From contig CAVUFH010000004.1 of NCBI GenBank assembly GCA_963740835.1, positions 140,900 through 204,899 of the forward strand: a stretch of DNA of 64,000 nucleotides. Reading direction: 5' to 3'. The stretch comes from CAVUFH01 sp963740835 (GTDB lineage: Bacteria; Actinomycetota; Acidimicrobiia; IMCC26256; PALSA-610). Positions 32,366 to 41,030 of the stretch are shown in pieces (the stretch's first letter is position 1; the number at the start of each line of letters is the position of its first letter). Both the position numbers and the translations under genes were made by a program. The notes under the pieces are model-generated. The model ran no database searches, had not been told where the DNA came from, and worked only from the letters and a program-made list of their open reading frames with translations.

Positions 32366-33088
32366 TCAGAGATCGGTGATCGTGCGGAACGCTTCACCCG
32401 CGCGCACGCCCGCGCGCACGCCCTCGTGCTGCGCGACGTCGTACACGCGGCGGATGAACGCGGCCTGCTGCTCCTCCGGGCGATCGTCGATGCCCATCGT
32501 CGACCGCCACTGACTTCGGTGGCGCAGTAGCGCCTCGACCTTGCGATCCAGCCACTCGTCGACGCGCTCGACGTGGTCCGGGTGTTCGGCTTCGAACAGC
32601 AACAACGCGTCGGGTCGATGCGCCGCGAGTCCTTGCTCGCGGAAGAAGTGCGGATCCCGCGCCGCGACGATGCCTTCGATCGCAAGGAAGCCCGCGTGCC
32701 GATGGTCGGGGTGGATCCGAGCCGTGGGCCACGGGTCGTGACCGAGCACGAGATCGGGACGCGTCCGCCGGATGACGGCGGCGACCGCGCCGCGCGCCGC
32801 GAGCCCGTGATCGAGCTCGCCGTCGACGTAGCCGAGGAAGTCGAGGCCCGTCGCGCCGAGCACCGCCGCGGCCGCCCGTTGCTCGGTCTCGCGCGTCTCG
32901 ATGAGTGCGTGCGTGTCGGCGCGGTCATCCCAGGTGCCCTTGGCGCCGTCGGTACAGATGCACAGGTGCACGGACGTGCCGGTGACCGCCCACTTGGCGA
33001 GTGTGGCTCCGCATCCGAACTCGATGTCGTCGGGGTGCGCGCCGATCGCCAGGACGCGACGGGGAACGCGGCGGTCGAGCGTCGTCAC
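32366..33088 (-). CDS. PIG-L/LmbE-family N-acetylglucosaminyl deacetylase-like protein
   Basis: A 240-aa zinc-dependent deacetylase of the LmbE family. The metal motif is AIGAHPDDIEFGCGATL at about residues 13-29, and the second motif is IHPDHRHAGFLA with the His ligand. Actinobacterial relatives act in mycothiol synthesis (MshB), mycothiol conjugate cleavage (Mca) or antibiotic pathways; residues here do not separate these. GTG at 33088 overlaps the cofC stop (GTGA), so it is co-translated with an F420 gene. The coupling is unusual and may be only organisational. Confidence 0.87.
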   Translation of the reverse strand: MTTLDRRVPRRVLAIGAHPDDIEFGCGATLAKWAVTGTSVHLCICTDGAKGTWDDRADTHALIETRETEQRAAAAVLGATGLDFLGYVDGELDHGLAARGAVAAVIRRTRPDLVLGHDPWPTARIHPDHRHAGFLAIEGIVAARDPHFFREQGLAAHRPDALLLFEAEHPDHVERVDEWLDRKVEALLRHRSQWRSTMGIDDRPEEQQAAFIRRVYDVAQHEGVRAGVRAGEAFRTITDL

Positions 33089-33705
33089 GGGGTCGGCGTC
33101 GTGTCGAGGCGGGCGAGGTCCTCGGGAGTATCGATGTCGAACGCGAGGGCCGGATCGCGCACAACCCGTACCTCGAGCTGGGCGCGCGTCGCCGCGGCGA
33201 CGTGGCGAGCGAACGAGCCCACGCCGTACGCGAAGTCGAACGGCGCGTCGACCGGCACCGAGCACACCGGCGTGCCGTCACCGCGATGGTCGGGCACGAG
33301 CACCGCGACGGGAGCCGGGCCGTCGCCCGCGACATCGTCGAGTGTCGTCGCGAACGGGAGGTCGCCGTGCACGACCACGACGCGGGCGAGGCCACGGGCG
33401 CGGGTCCATACGCGCCCCGTTTCGGCCGCGGCGTCGAGCGAACCGGGATCGTCCAGCCGCGCGACTGCACGCCGCTCACACCATGCTGCGACCTCGGGTG
33501 CGCTCGACACCACGACGATGTCCCGCGCGCCCGCGGCGGCGACCACGGCATCAGCCATGCGTTGCGCGAGCGCGACCCGAGCATCTTCGTCGAGGACCGG
33601 AGCGAGGCGCGCCTTCCCGAAACGGAAGGACCGAAGGGGAACGACGATCCCGGCCGCGGTGGAAGTGGTGTGCGGGGCGTCGTGCTGCGAGGGCTGCCTG
33701 CGCAT
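33085..33705 (-). CDS. cofC: 2-phospho-L-lactate (or PEP) guanylyltransferase
   Basis: A 206-aa nucleotidyltransferase of F420 synthesis, joining GTP to 2-phospholactate or phosphoenolpyruvate (FbiD in mycobacteria). The signature is the N-terminal VVPLRSFRFGKARLAPVLDE (the nucleotide loop with Lys). HGDLPFA and VPDHRGDGTPV (metal and base binding) follow, with a closing ALAFDIDTPEDLARL. It shows that the organism makes F420. The start at 33705 is nine bases from the divergent plsC start. Confidence 0.92.
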   Translation of the reverse strand: MRRQPSQHDAPHTTSTAAGIVVPLRSFRFGKARLAPVLDEDARVALAQRMADAVVAAAGARDIVVVSSAPEVAAWCERRAVARLDDPGSLDAAAETGRVWTRARGLARVVVVHGDLPFATTLDDVAGDGPAPVAVLVPDHRGDGTPVCSVPVDAPFDFAYGVGSFARHVAAATRAQLEVRVVRDPALAFDIDTPEDLARLDTTPTP

Positions 33706-33714
33706 GACGTGCGT

Positions 33715-34437
33715 ATGCTACCGGCCGTGGATGCCCTCTATTCCGGCGCGAAGGGCCTCTTCTACCCCGGCTTGCGCTATGGGCTGCGGTGGACTGTCGA
33801 AGGCGAAGACCGGATCCCGCGCCACGGGCCGGTGATCCTCGCGAGCAACCACATCTCGTATCTCGACCCGCTCACTCTCGCGTACCTCGCGAACACGCGC
33901 GGGCGGCGCGTGCGATTCCTCGCCAAGGCCGAGCTCTTCGACAAGCGCGGACTCGGCCCGCTGCTGCGCGCCGCGCACCAGATCCCGGTGCAACGCGGTA
34001 CGACGAACGCAGTGCACGCGCTCGACGCCGCGGTCGAGGCGTTGCGACGCGGCGAGTGCATCGCGGTGTTCCCCGAGGGGACGATCTCGCTCGATCTCGA
34101 GCCCATGGCCGGGAAGTCGGGGACGGCCCGGCTCGCGCGCGCGGCGGCCGTGCCGGTCCTGCCGGTGGGGTTGTGGGGATCGCACCGCATCATGATGAAG
34201 GGTCGCAAGCCGCACTGGCAGTGGGGCGTCGCCCAGGTCGGTGTCGTCGGCAAGCCGGTCGCGATCCGTCCTGATGAGCAGATCAAGGAAGCGACCGATC
34301 GCATCATGCAGGAGATCTGCGCGTGCGTCGCCCGCGCACGCGAGATCTATCCGCAGTCACCCGCGCCGAACGAAGACGGCTGGTGGGCGCGTGGCCCCGG
34401 GACCGTTGCGGCACATGTGCGGAGCACCGACGCGTGA
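33715..34437 (+). CDS. plsC: 1-acyl-sn-glycerol-3-phosphate acyltransferase
   Basis: A PlsC-type acyltransferase of about 240 aa that makes phosphatidic acid at the membrane. It has the catalytic box ILASNHISYLDP (H-x4-D), the second block QIPVQRGT, the phosphate-binding FPEGTIS and PVLPVGLWGSH. Starts ATG 33715 or GTG 33727; no clear ribosome site decides. The stop overlaps the gpsA start (GTGA), linking two glycerophospholipid genes in one operon. Confidence 0.93.
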   Translation: MLPAVDALYSGAKGLFYPGLRYGLRWTVEGEDRIPRHGPVILASNHISYLDPLTLAYLANTRGRRVRFLAKAELFDKRGLGPLLRAAHQIPVQRGTTNAVHALDAAVEALRRGECIAVFPEGTISLDLEPMAGKSGTARLARAAAVPVLPVGLWGSHRIMMKGRKPHWQWGVAQVGVVGKPVAIRPDEQIKEATDRIMQEICACVARAREIYPQSPAPNEDGWWARGPGTVAAHVRSTDA

Positions 34438-35441
34438 CCGTCGCGGTCATCGGCGCCGGGTCGTGGGGCACCACCGTCGCCGCACTCGTCGCCGGCAACG
34501 CGCCGACGACGCTCTGGGCACGTCGCGCCGATCTCGCCGCGCAGATCGACGAGCAGCACGAGAACCCCGCGTACCTCCCGGGCGTCGCGCTTCCCTCGAC
34601 GCTGCGCGCGACGAGCGATCTCGCGGACGCGTGCACCGGTGCCGAAGTCGTCGTGCTCGGCGTACCGTCGCACGGCTTCCGTGCCGTGCTCGAAGCCGCG
34701 CGCCCCTGCATCGATCCCACGGCGCCGGTGATCAGCCTGTCGAAGGGCGTGGAGCAGGAGACCCTGCGCCGGATGACCGAGGTCATCGCGGACGTGCTCG
34801 AAGGTCACGACGCGTCGCGCATCGGCGTCCTCACGGGCCCGAACCTCGCCAAGGAGGTCGCGGCCGGTCAACCGACCGCGTCGGTCGTTGCTACCACCGA
34901 CGCAGTGGTCGCCGAGCAACTGCAGCAGTTGTTCCTCGGCCCGACCTTCCGCGTGTACACCAACCCCGATGTCGTCGGTTGCGAGATCGCGGGCGCCCTC
35001 AAGAACGTACTCGCGATCGGCGCGGGCATCGCCGACGGCCTCGGCTACGGCGACAACACGAAGGCCGCGCTCATGACGCGCGGTCTCGCGGAGCTCGCCC
35101 GGCTCGGCATCGCGCTCGGCGGAGATCCGCTCACGTTTGCCGGGCTCGCCGGCATGGGTGACCTGATCGCGACGTGCAGCAGTCCCCAGAGCCGGAACCG
35201 CCATGTCGGCGTGCAGCTCGGCCAGGGTCGGGCGCTCGATGAGATCGTGGCCGACATGAACATGGTGGCCGAGGGCGTGAAGAGCACCGGCGCAGTCATC
35301 GAGCTCGCGCGCCGGCACGAGGTGGACATGCCGCTCGCGTCGTTCGTCGGGCGCGTCCTGTACGAAGGCGCGCGCCCCGCGGATCTCGTCGGCGAGCTCA
35401 TGCTGCGAAAGGCGAAGCCCGAGCTCCACGGGATGCGATAG
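34434..35441 (+). CDS. gpsA: Glycerol-3-phosphate dehydrogenase [NAD(P)+]
   Basis: A 335-aa enzyme reducing dihydroxyacetone phosphate to sn-glycerol-3-phosphate, supplying the acyltransferase encoded upstream. VAVIGAGSWGTTVA is the dinucleotide loop. Also present are VISLSKGVEQETL, LTGPNLAKEVA, the catalytic Lys region EIAGALKNVLAIGAGI and substrate loop GDNTKAALMTRGL. GTG at 34434 overlaps plsC. The stop TAG (35439-35441) overlaps the GTG of the following tandem-repeat frame. Confidence 0.96.
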   Translation: MTVAVIGAGSWGTTVAALVAGNAPTTLWARRADLAAQIDEQHENPAYLPGVALPSTLRATSDLADACTGAEVVVLGVPSHGFRAVLEAARPCIDPTAPVISLSKGVEQETLRRMTEVIADVLEGHDASRIGVLTGPNLAKEVAAGQPTASVVATTDAVVAEQLQQLFLGPTFRVYTNPDVVGCEIAGALKNVLAIGAGIADGLGYGDNTKAALMTRGLAELARLGIALGGDPLTFAGLAGMGDLIATCSSPQSRNRHVGVQLGQGRALDEIVADMNMVAEGVKSTGAVIELARRHEVDMPLASFVGRVLYEGARPADLVGELMLRKAKPELHGMR

Positions 35442-35710
35442 TGCGGACGCAGCGGAGGCTCGCCCCGCCGAAGGCCGCAGAGCCGGGCGCGAAGGGAGCC
35501 ATAGAGAGGGTGCGGACGCAGCGGAGGCTCGCCCCGCCGAAGGCCGCAGAGCCGGGAGCGAAGGGAGCCATAGAGAGGGTGCGGACGCAGCGGAGGCTCG
35601 CCCCGCCGAAGGCCGCAGAGCCGGGAGCGAAGGGAGCCATAGAGAGGGTGCGGACGCAGCGGAGGCTCGCCCCGCCGAAGGCCGCAGAGCCGGGAGCGAA
35701 GGAGCCATAG
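35441..35710 (+). repeat. 69-bp tandem repeat, four units, in frame and translationally coupled
   Basis: Units begin at 35441, 35510, 35579 and 35648; the last is shortened and has one base missing (AAGGAG for AAGGGAG). Each starts GTGCGGACGCAGCGGAGGCT and ends in GAAGGGAGCCATAGAGAGG. Because 69 is a multiple of three, the array is one 89-codon frame repeating a 23-residue peptide that starts RTQRRLAPPKAAEPGAKG. The frame starts in TAGTG with the gpsA stop and ends in TAGTG with the next gene's GTG. A diverged single copy precedes leuB (20815). Confidence 0.92.
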
Positions 35711-36924
35711 TGACAACCGCCATTGGCGCGATTGCATCGGCGACCCGAGCCCAGCTGGACGCGCGCGGCGCAATCACCGAGGCGGGTGATCGGCTCGAGG
35801 TGTGGGTGGGCGCGGACGACGGCTGGCACATGCCGGCCGACGACGCGACCAGACAGCAGTGGCGGCCGGGGCCGGCGCCGTTGTTCGAGACGACGGTGCG
35901 GGTGCCCGGTGGCGAGGTCGTGCAGCGCGCGTACGGGATCAGCACCCCGACGGGATCCGGTGCGACCGTCGTCGACATCGAGAACGCGTCGCCGGCGCCG
36001 TGCTCGCTCGCGTTCGTCCTGCGGCTCGACAGGCGGCGCGGGCATGTCACCCTCGAGCGCAACACCTTGGTCGTCGAGGGCGTTCCGCGCCTCACGCTCG
36101 CCCCTCCGGCGCGGCTGTGGATCGGCGGCCGGTCCGTGCGCGAGGTCGTGGTGTCCGGAGGCGTGCGGCCCGACGCGGCGACCGCGTGGAAGGCGCCGAT
36201 CGAGGTCGCGCTGCTCGCGCCGCTGCCGCACCGCACGCGCTTGCGCGCCGTCCTCGGGCGCGAGCCCCTCGATCCGAACGCGCTCGCCGATGCCGACGCG
36301 GTCGCGCGCGGCTGGGATCAGCAGCTCAATCGCGGATTGCAGACGGAACTGCCCGAGCCGTGGCAAGCCCGCGTCGACGCCGCGCGCGCCGACGTGCTCC
36401 TCGCGCCACCCGGTGCGGCGGTGTTCCCGGCGCTCGAGGACTGGGGCTTCGACGCCGAAGCGGCGGAAGCGTGGATGCACAGCGGCGTGCGGGCGCGGCG
36501 CGGGATACGACGCCGGCGACTGGACCCGGATGTCTGGGCCGCGGCCCGCACGATCGACGCGGCGGCCGATCCGGGCGGGTTCCTGGTCGTGATGCGCCAG
36601 GCACTCGCACGTGAGCACGATGACGGCGTCGATGTGCTGCCGGGGTTCCCGACCGAGTGGCTCGGTCAGAACCTCGCGGTGCACGACCTCCCGTTGCGCG
36701 ACGGGTCGCTTTCGTTCGCGCTGCGCTGGCACGGCGCTCGGCCCGCGCTGTTGTGGGACGGGCCGGTCGGCACCGCGCTGCGCTGTCCCGCGCTCGACCG
36801 GGATTGGTCGGCGGCCGGCGGCGAGGGGGAAGCGTTGCTCGCGGCACCGCCGGCACCGTTGCTCGCGATGGGAACGGCCCACCGCGAGGGTGCCCGCATC
36901 GACGAGCCCGAGTCGTTTGCATGA
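35710..36924 (+). CDS. Uncharacterised 404-aa protein
   Basis: No family recognised with confidence. From GTG 35710 the protein has a beta-rich first half (LEVWVGADDGWHMPADDATR, then VVDIENASPAPCSLAFVLRL and VRLTLAPPARLWIGGRSV-like strands). The second half is helical and ends with FPTEWLGQNLAVHDLPLRDG and LSFALRWHGARPALLWDG. That last region resembles the C-terminal beta domains of six-hairpin glycosidases, which would make a carbohydrate-related role possible but unproven. No signal peptide or membrane segment. It follows the 69-bp repeat array and is 16 bp before the cyclase gene. Confidence 0.7.
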   Translation: MTTAIGAIASATRAQLDARGAITEAGDRLEVWVGADDGWHMPADDATRQQWRPGPAPLFETTVRVPGGEVVQRAYGISTPTGSGATVVDIENASPAPCSLAFVLRLDRRRGHVTLERNTLVVEGVPRLTLAPPARLWIGGRSVREVVVSGGVRPDAATAWKAPIEVALLAPLPHRTRLRAVLGREPLDPNALADADAVARGWDQQLNRGLQTELPEPWQARVDAARADVLLAPPGAAVFPALEDWGFDAEAAEAWMHSGVRARRGIRRRRLDPDVWAAARTIDAAADPGGFLVVMRQALAREHDDGVDVLPGFPTEWLGQNLAVHDLPLRDGSLSFALRWHGARPALLWDGPVGTALRCPALDRDWSAAGGEGEALLAAPPAPLLAMGTAHREGARIDEPESFA

Positions 36925-36940
36925 GCGATCCTGGAGCCGC

Positions 36941-38050
36941 ATGAGCGACGTCGACGACTTCGAAGCGGCCGGCCTCTACGACCCGGACGCGACCGACGCG
37001 CCGCTCCGGCTCGAGGTGTTGCGGTTCTTCACCGACGACGTCGGCGCGTCCATTCCCGAGATCGTGCAGGCGCTCGAGGAGGACCGGCTGCTCAGCATGG
37101 CGGCGTTCCGCACGATCCGCCCGAGCGGTCAGCGGCTGACGCTCACCCAGATTGCCGAGCGGGCGGGCGTCGGCGCCACACTCGCGGCGCAGGTGTGGCG
37201 GGCGGCCGGATTCCCTGATCCGCGTCCGTTCGAGCGCCGGTTCGGCGACGCCGATGTCACGTTCCTCGAGACCATCCGGATCGCGTGCGACCTCGTCGGC
37301 GAGGACTCGACGCTGCAGCTCGCACGCACCCTCGGTTCGGCGTCGGCCCAGGTCGCGGAAGCGGAGATCGCGCTGCTGCGGTCACGTATGGAGGCCCCGT
37401 TGTTCGCGGACGGGAAGTTCGTCGAGGTCGCACGCAACTATCGCGACACCGCGGAAGCGTTGCTCCCGCGCATCGTCGACGCGTTCGACGCACTCCATCG
37501 CCACCAGATCGAAGCCATCGGCCGCCGGTATTCCGGCTCCAGCCCGTCGGTCGCGAACGTCGTTCCCCTCGCGGTCGGGTTCGCGGACCTGAGCGGGTAC
37601 ACCGGGATCTCCGCCGAGCTCGACGCCGAAGCGCTGGGCCGGATGCTCGACCGCTTCGAAGCCGTCACGGGCGACGTGGTCGCGGCCGTGGGCGCGAACG
37701 TCGTGAAGCGGATCGGTGATGCCGTCATGTACGTCACGAACGCACCAGGTATCGCTTGCACGCTCGGTCTCGATCTCATCGAGGCGTGCGCGGCCGTGCG
37801 CCTTCCCAAACTGCGCGTCGGCGTGGCCTTCGGTGACGTCATCGTGCGCCAGGGCGACTTCTACGGCCCCACGGTCAACCTCGCGGCGCGACTCGTCGCC
37901 GCGGCCGAGCCCGGCACCGTCTTGGCCGACTCCGAGTTGCACGGGCGCCTCGGCCGGATCCGTGGCCGCTACGCGTTCGTCCCCGCGGGCCGGCTCACAT
38001 TGTCGGGGTTCGAGACGCCGGTCGAGGCCTATCAGCTGCTTCGGCCCTGA
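36941..38050 (+). CDS. Class III adenylate cyclase with an N-terminal regulatory domain (Rv1264-like)
   Basis: A 369-aa soluble cyclase. Residues 1-185 match the adenylate-cyclase regulatory domain seen in mycobacterial Rv1264 (LTLTQIAERAGVGATLAAQV, WRAAGFPDPRPFERRF), a helical domain that makes the enzyme pH-sensitive there. The catalytic domain follows: VGFADLSGYTGIS and VVKRIGDAVMYV each supply a metal-binding Asp, with YGPTVNLAARLVAAAEPG near the end. ATG at 36941. It is the second cyclase in the window, after 26195-27532. cAMP as product is inferred from the family. Confidence 0.9.
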   Translation: MSDVDDFEAAGLYDPDATDAPLRLEVLRFFTDDVGASIPEIVQALEEDRLLSMAAFRTIRPSGQRLTLTQIAERAGVGATLAAQVWRAAGFPDPRPFERRFGDADVTFLETIRIACDLVGEDSTLQLARTLGSASAQVAEAEIALLRSRMEAPLFADGKFVEVARNYRDTAEALLPRIVDAFDALHRHQIEAIGRRYSGSSPSVANVVPLAVGFADLSGYTGISAELDAEALGRMLDRFEAVTGDVVAAVGANVVKRIGDAVMYVTNAPGIACTLGLDLIEACAAVRLPKLRVGVAFGDVIVRQGDFYGPTVNLAARLVAAAEPGTVLADSELHGRLGRIRGRYAFVPAGRLTLSGFETPVEAYQLLRP

Positions 38051-38120
38051 ATCGCGCCACCGACTCCGAACCGGCGTCGAGTTCGTTCGCTGACCGAATG
38101 CATCTGACGCCAGTTCGCTG

Positions 38121-40860
38121 TCAGGCGAGCTGCAGCGTCGCGAGCTGCCAGGGCCGCAGCTCGACCTGGCTTTCGAACGGCGCGACCGGGCGCCCGGCGA
38201 GGTCGATGACCCACCCGCGCGCGGGCGCGCCTGCGTACTCGATCGTGACCGGGCCGGGGTCCGTTGCGGTGCGGAACACGCGCACGACGAGCGCGCCGGC
38301 CGCGGTGCGGTGCACCGCGGAGACCTCGGCCCCGTCGATCCGCAGCGCCTGCCCCGCATCCGGTCGCGGGCTGCCGGGCCGGCCGCCGCGCACCCGCTCG
38401 AACTGCACCGTGAACGCGTCGGCCGCACCGTAGCAGTCGGCTGCGCGCCAGTCGCCGTGGTGCGGCATCACCGCGTACCGCACGCGCTGCGCGCCGAGCA
38501 TCTGCGCACCGTGCACCGCCACCGGCGGCCCGGCCGGGTTCGGGCGCAGCGATGGCTCCGAGCGCGACAACCATCCAGTCGCGCGGAGCAGCGTCAGGGC
38601 AAGCTCGCGGCCGTCGGCCACGACCTCGTACTCGAGCAGGCCGTCGTGCAGGAGCGCGACGCCGATCTCGCCATCAGATGCGTCGACGAACCGGCGCGAC
38701 GGGAACGTCGGCAAGCCGTACTCGTGCGCGCCACCTTCGGCGACGAGGCCACGGTGCACGACGGTGAACGCGCATTCGGCGTCGGAGCCGTCGACCGGCG
38801 CGGCCAGCGGGAAGTGCGCGCGGAGGCGGTGGTCGCGCGCCGGGTTGTCGAACTCGTGCGTGACCCGGACGAACCGCTCGCCCGGCCGTAGCTCGAGGGT
38901 CGTCGCAACCGTCACGGCCTCGGTGGACTCCGAACGCGCCGAGCACGACACGTCGTCGCCCACCGCGTCGGTGGGCCAGGTGTAGTCGGCCTCGATGCGC
39001 AGCCGCGCCCGCACCGGTCCGGTTTCAACGGCGCTGATGCCCACCTGCGATGGCGCGTCGACGATCCCGTCGACCGCGGGCGGTGAGTAGTTGTACGTGT
39101 CGCCACCGTCGCCGCCGTCGACGAGTCGCCCGAGACCGGAGAGCGTGATGCCGTCGGTCGTCTCGATCGTGTACGTGCCGTCCCGACGGTCGACGCTGAC
39201 GCGCAGGTGCTTGTTGCTGATCGAGACGTCGTCGGTGCTGTGCACCAGCCGCGTCGGACGCGTCGCCCTCCGCGACGGTGAACGCGGCCCAGCCGAAGCC
39301 GGCAACGGGTCCCGAGTCGAAGAGCACGTGCCGGTGGGGTGTGATCAGCAGCCGGAACCGCATCGATCGGCCGGCGTCGCCCAGCGCGAGCATCTCGGTC
39401 TTCAGCTCGGTGAGGTCGCGGCGCGTCTCGCCCGGCCCCGCTTCCTGGAGTACCACGTCGTGGAATTCCGGGGTCTCGACGATCTGGTACGAAGTGATCT
39501 GCCGGCCCGAGAACTCGGTGCCGCGCATCAGGTCGAGGACCCACCGCACCTTCTGACCGGTCACCATCGTGTTGTAACCCTCGCCGCGCAGCTCGCCGAT
39601 CACCTGGGTGGCGCGCCTGGTGCCATCGGGTCCGACGAAGTGGCACGGACCCGAGCCCGGGACGATCCCCTCGACCACATCGCGGCGCTCGCGGGCGCTC
39701 GGGTTCACGACCACGGTCGAGCCGACCGGCGCGTCGACCTCGTGCGCGAGGACGTGCAACGCGTCGCGTACGAGTCCCTCACCGATCTGGCGCGCTTCCT
39801 GGTAACGGACGCGCACATGCTCGACGACTTCGTCGTGGCTGCACGCGCACGAGGAGTCGTGCGCGCTGTTCAAGACGAGGTTCCTCCACGCCACGTCGAG
39901 GAACGACTTCGGGTACTGCGACGCGGGCATGAACAGCGCGCACAGCGGTTCGGCCTGGCGCTCGAGCGCGCGCTCGGCGGCCGCGCACACCTGGTGCACG
40001 TCGACGCGGTTCGACGCGACACCCATGAGCAGGTTCGCGCGGGCACCCGAGCGCAGCTCGCCGGTGACTGTCGGCAGGTTCCCGATCGGCTGGCGGGGCA
40101 GGTACTCCGCGAGCGACGTGATCTCGAAGTGGTAGTCGTCCTGCAACGCGTTGGCCTCGGCCACGACCCGCCCGAGCCAGGGCTGCGGCATCTGGTGATC
40201 GGTGCCGTTCATCAGCAGCATGTCGGCGAGGCGGACGGCTCCGAGCTCCTGTTCGTAATCGGCGGCCCGGAGCAGCAGGCCCTTGGCGTCTTCCGGGATG
40301 TCGCGGCCGTTGGAGTAGGAGCCGTACAAGTACTCGCAGCGCACCTGCGACCCGTCGGGCGCGATCCAGAAGAAGCCCGTTTTGTCGACCGACGCGGGAA
40401 TGCCCCGCCACGCGACCGCGTGCTCGATCCCGACGAGCTGCAAGAGCTGCGGCATCTGCGCGATGTGCCCGAAGATGTCGGGCAGGTATCCCACCGGCAT
40501 CGCGCCGCCGTACTGTGCGGCCTGTTCGAGCCCGAACTGCAGGTCGCGGACGATCGTCTCGCCCGACACCATGAACTCGTCCATCTGGACCATCCACGGC
40601 CCGAGCGAGACCCGGCCGGATGCCGAGAGCCGGCGCAGCGCGTCTGCCGCCTCCGGCCGGACTTCGAGGTAGTCGTCGATGATCGCGGTCTGCCCGTCGA
40701 GCAGGAAGCGCGCGTACGACATGTCGGACTCGAGCAGCGGCAGCAGCGCGTCGAGCAACTTGACGAGACGCATCCGGAACGTCTGGAACGGCGAGTACCA
40801 CTCGCGGTCCCAGTGGGTGTGCGGGACGATCGCGACGGTGATGGGTTGCGCAGCAGCCAT
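38121..40860 (-). CDS. Glycoside hydrolase family 38 alpha-mannosidase, frameshifted
   Basis: About 912 codons of homology in two frames. The N-terminal part from ATG 40860 has AIVPHTHWDREWYSPFQTFR (zinc-binding His and Asp) and VGYLPDIFGHIAQMPQLLQ (the nucleophile Asp region), with NSAHDSSCACSHDEVV later. At about 39250-39262 homology shifts frame and continues as RLVHSTDDVSISNKHLRVSV, the GH38 C-terminal beta domain, to the stop at 38121. A single indel in this GC-rich DNA would restore one protein. The enzyme would remove alpha-mannose from glycans. No signal peptide, so it is probably cytoplasmic. Convergent with the cyclase gene. Confidence 0.85.
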
Positions 40861-41030
40861 GGCCGACAATGTAAATCCCGCGCCAATCGGATTGTCAGAA
40901 ACCACTCAGGATGCGGGCGCAAGCCGTTCACACAAGAGCATCCATTCGGAAATCTGACGCTCTTACGTTCCTCGCAGCCCGGTCAAGGTCGCTCGGGCGC
41001 TTTGGCGGAGTGCTGATTCTGGAGGGTGCA

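Noticed and set aside
40861..41030. GlnR-type binding site upstream of amt
   Set aside because: A GTCAGAAACC stretch recalls half of a GlnR box, but the spacing and second half do not fit.
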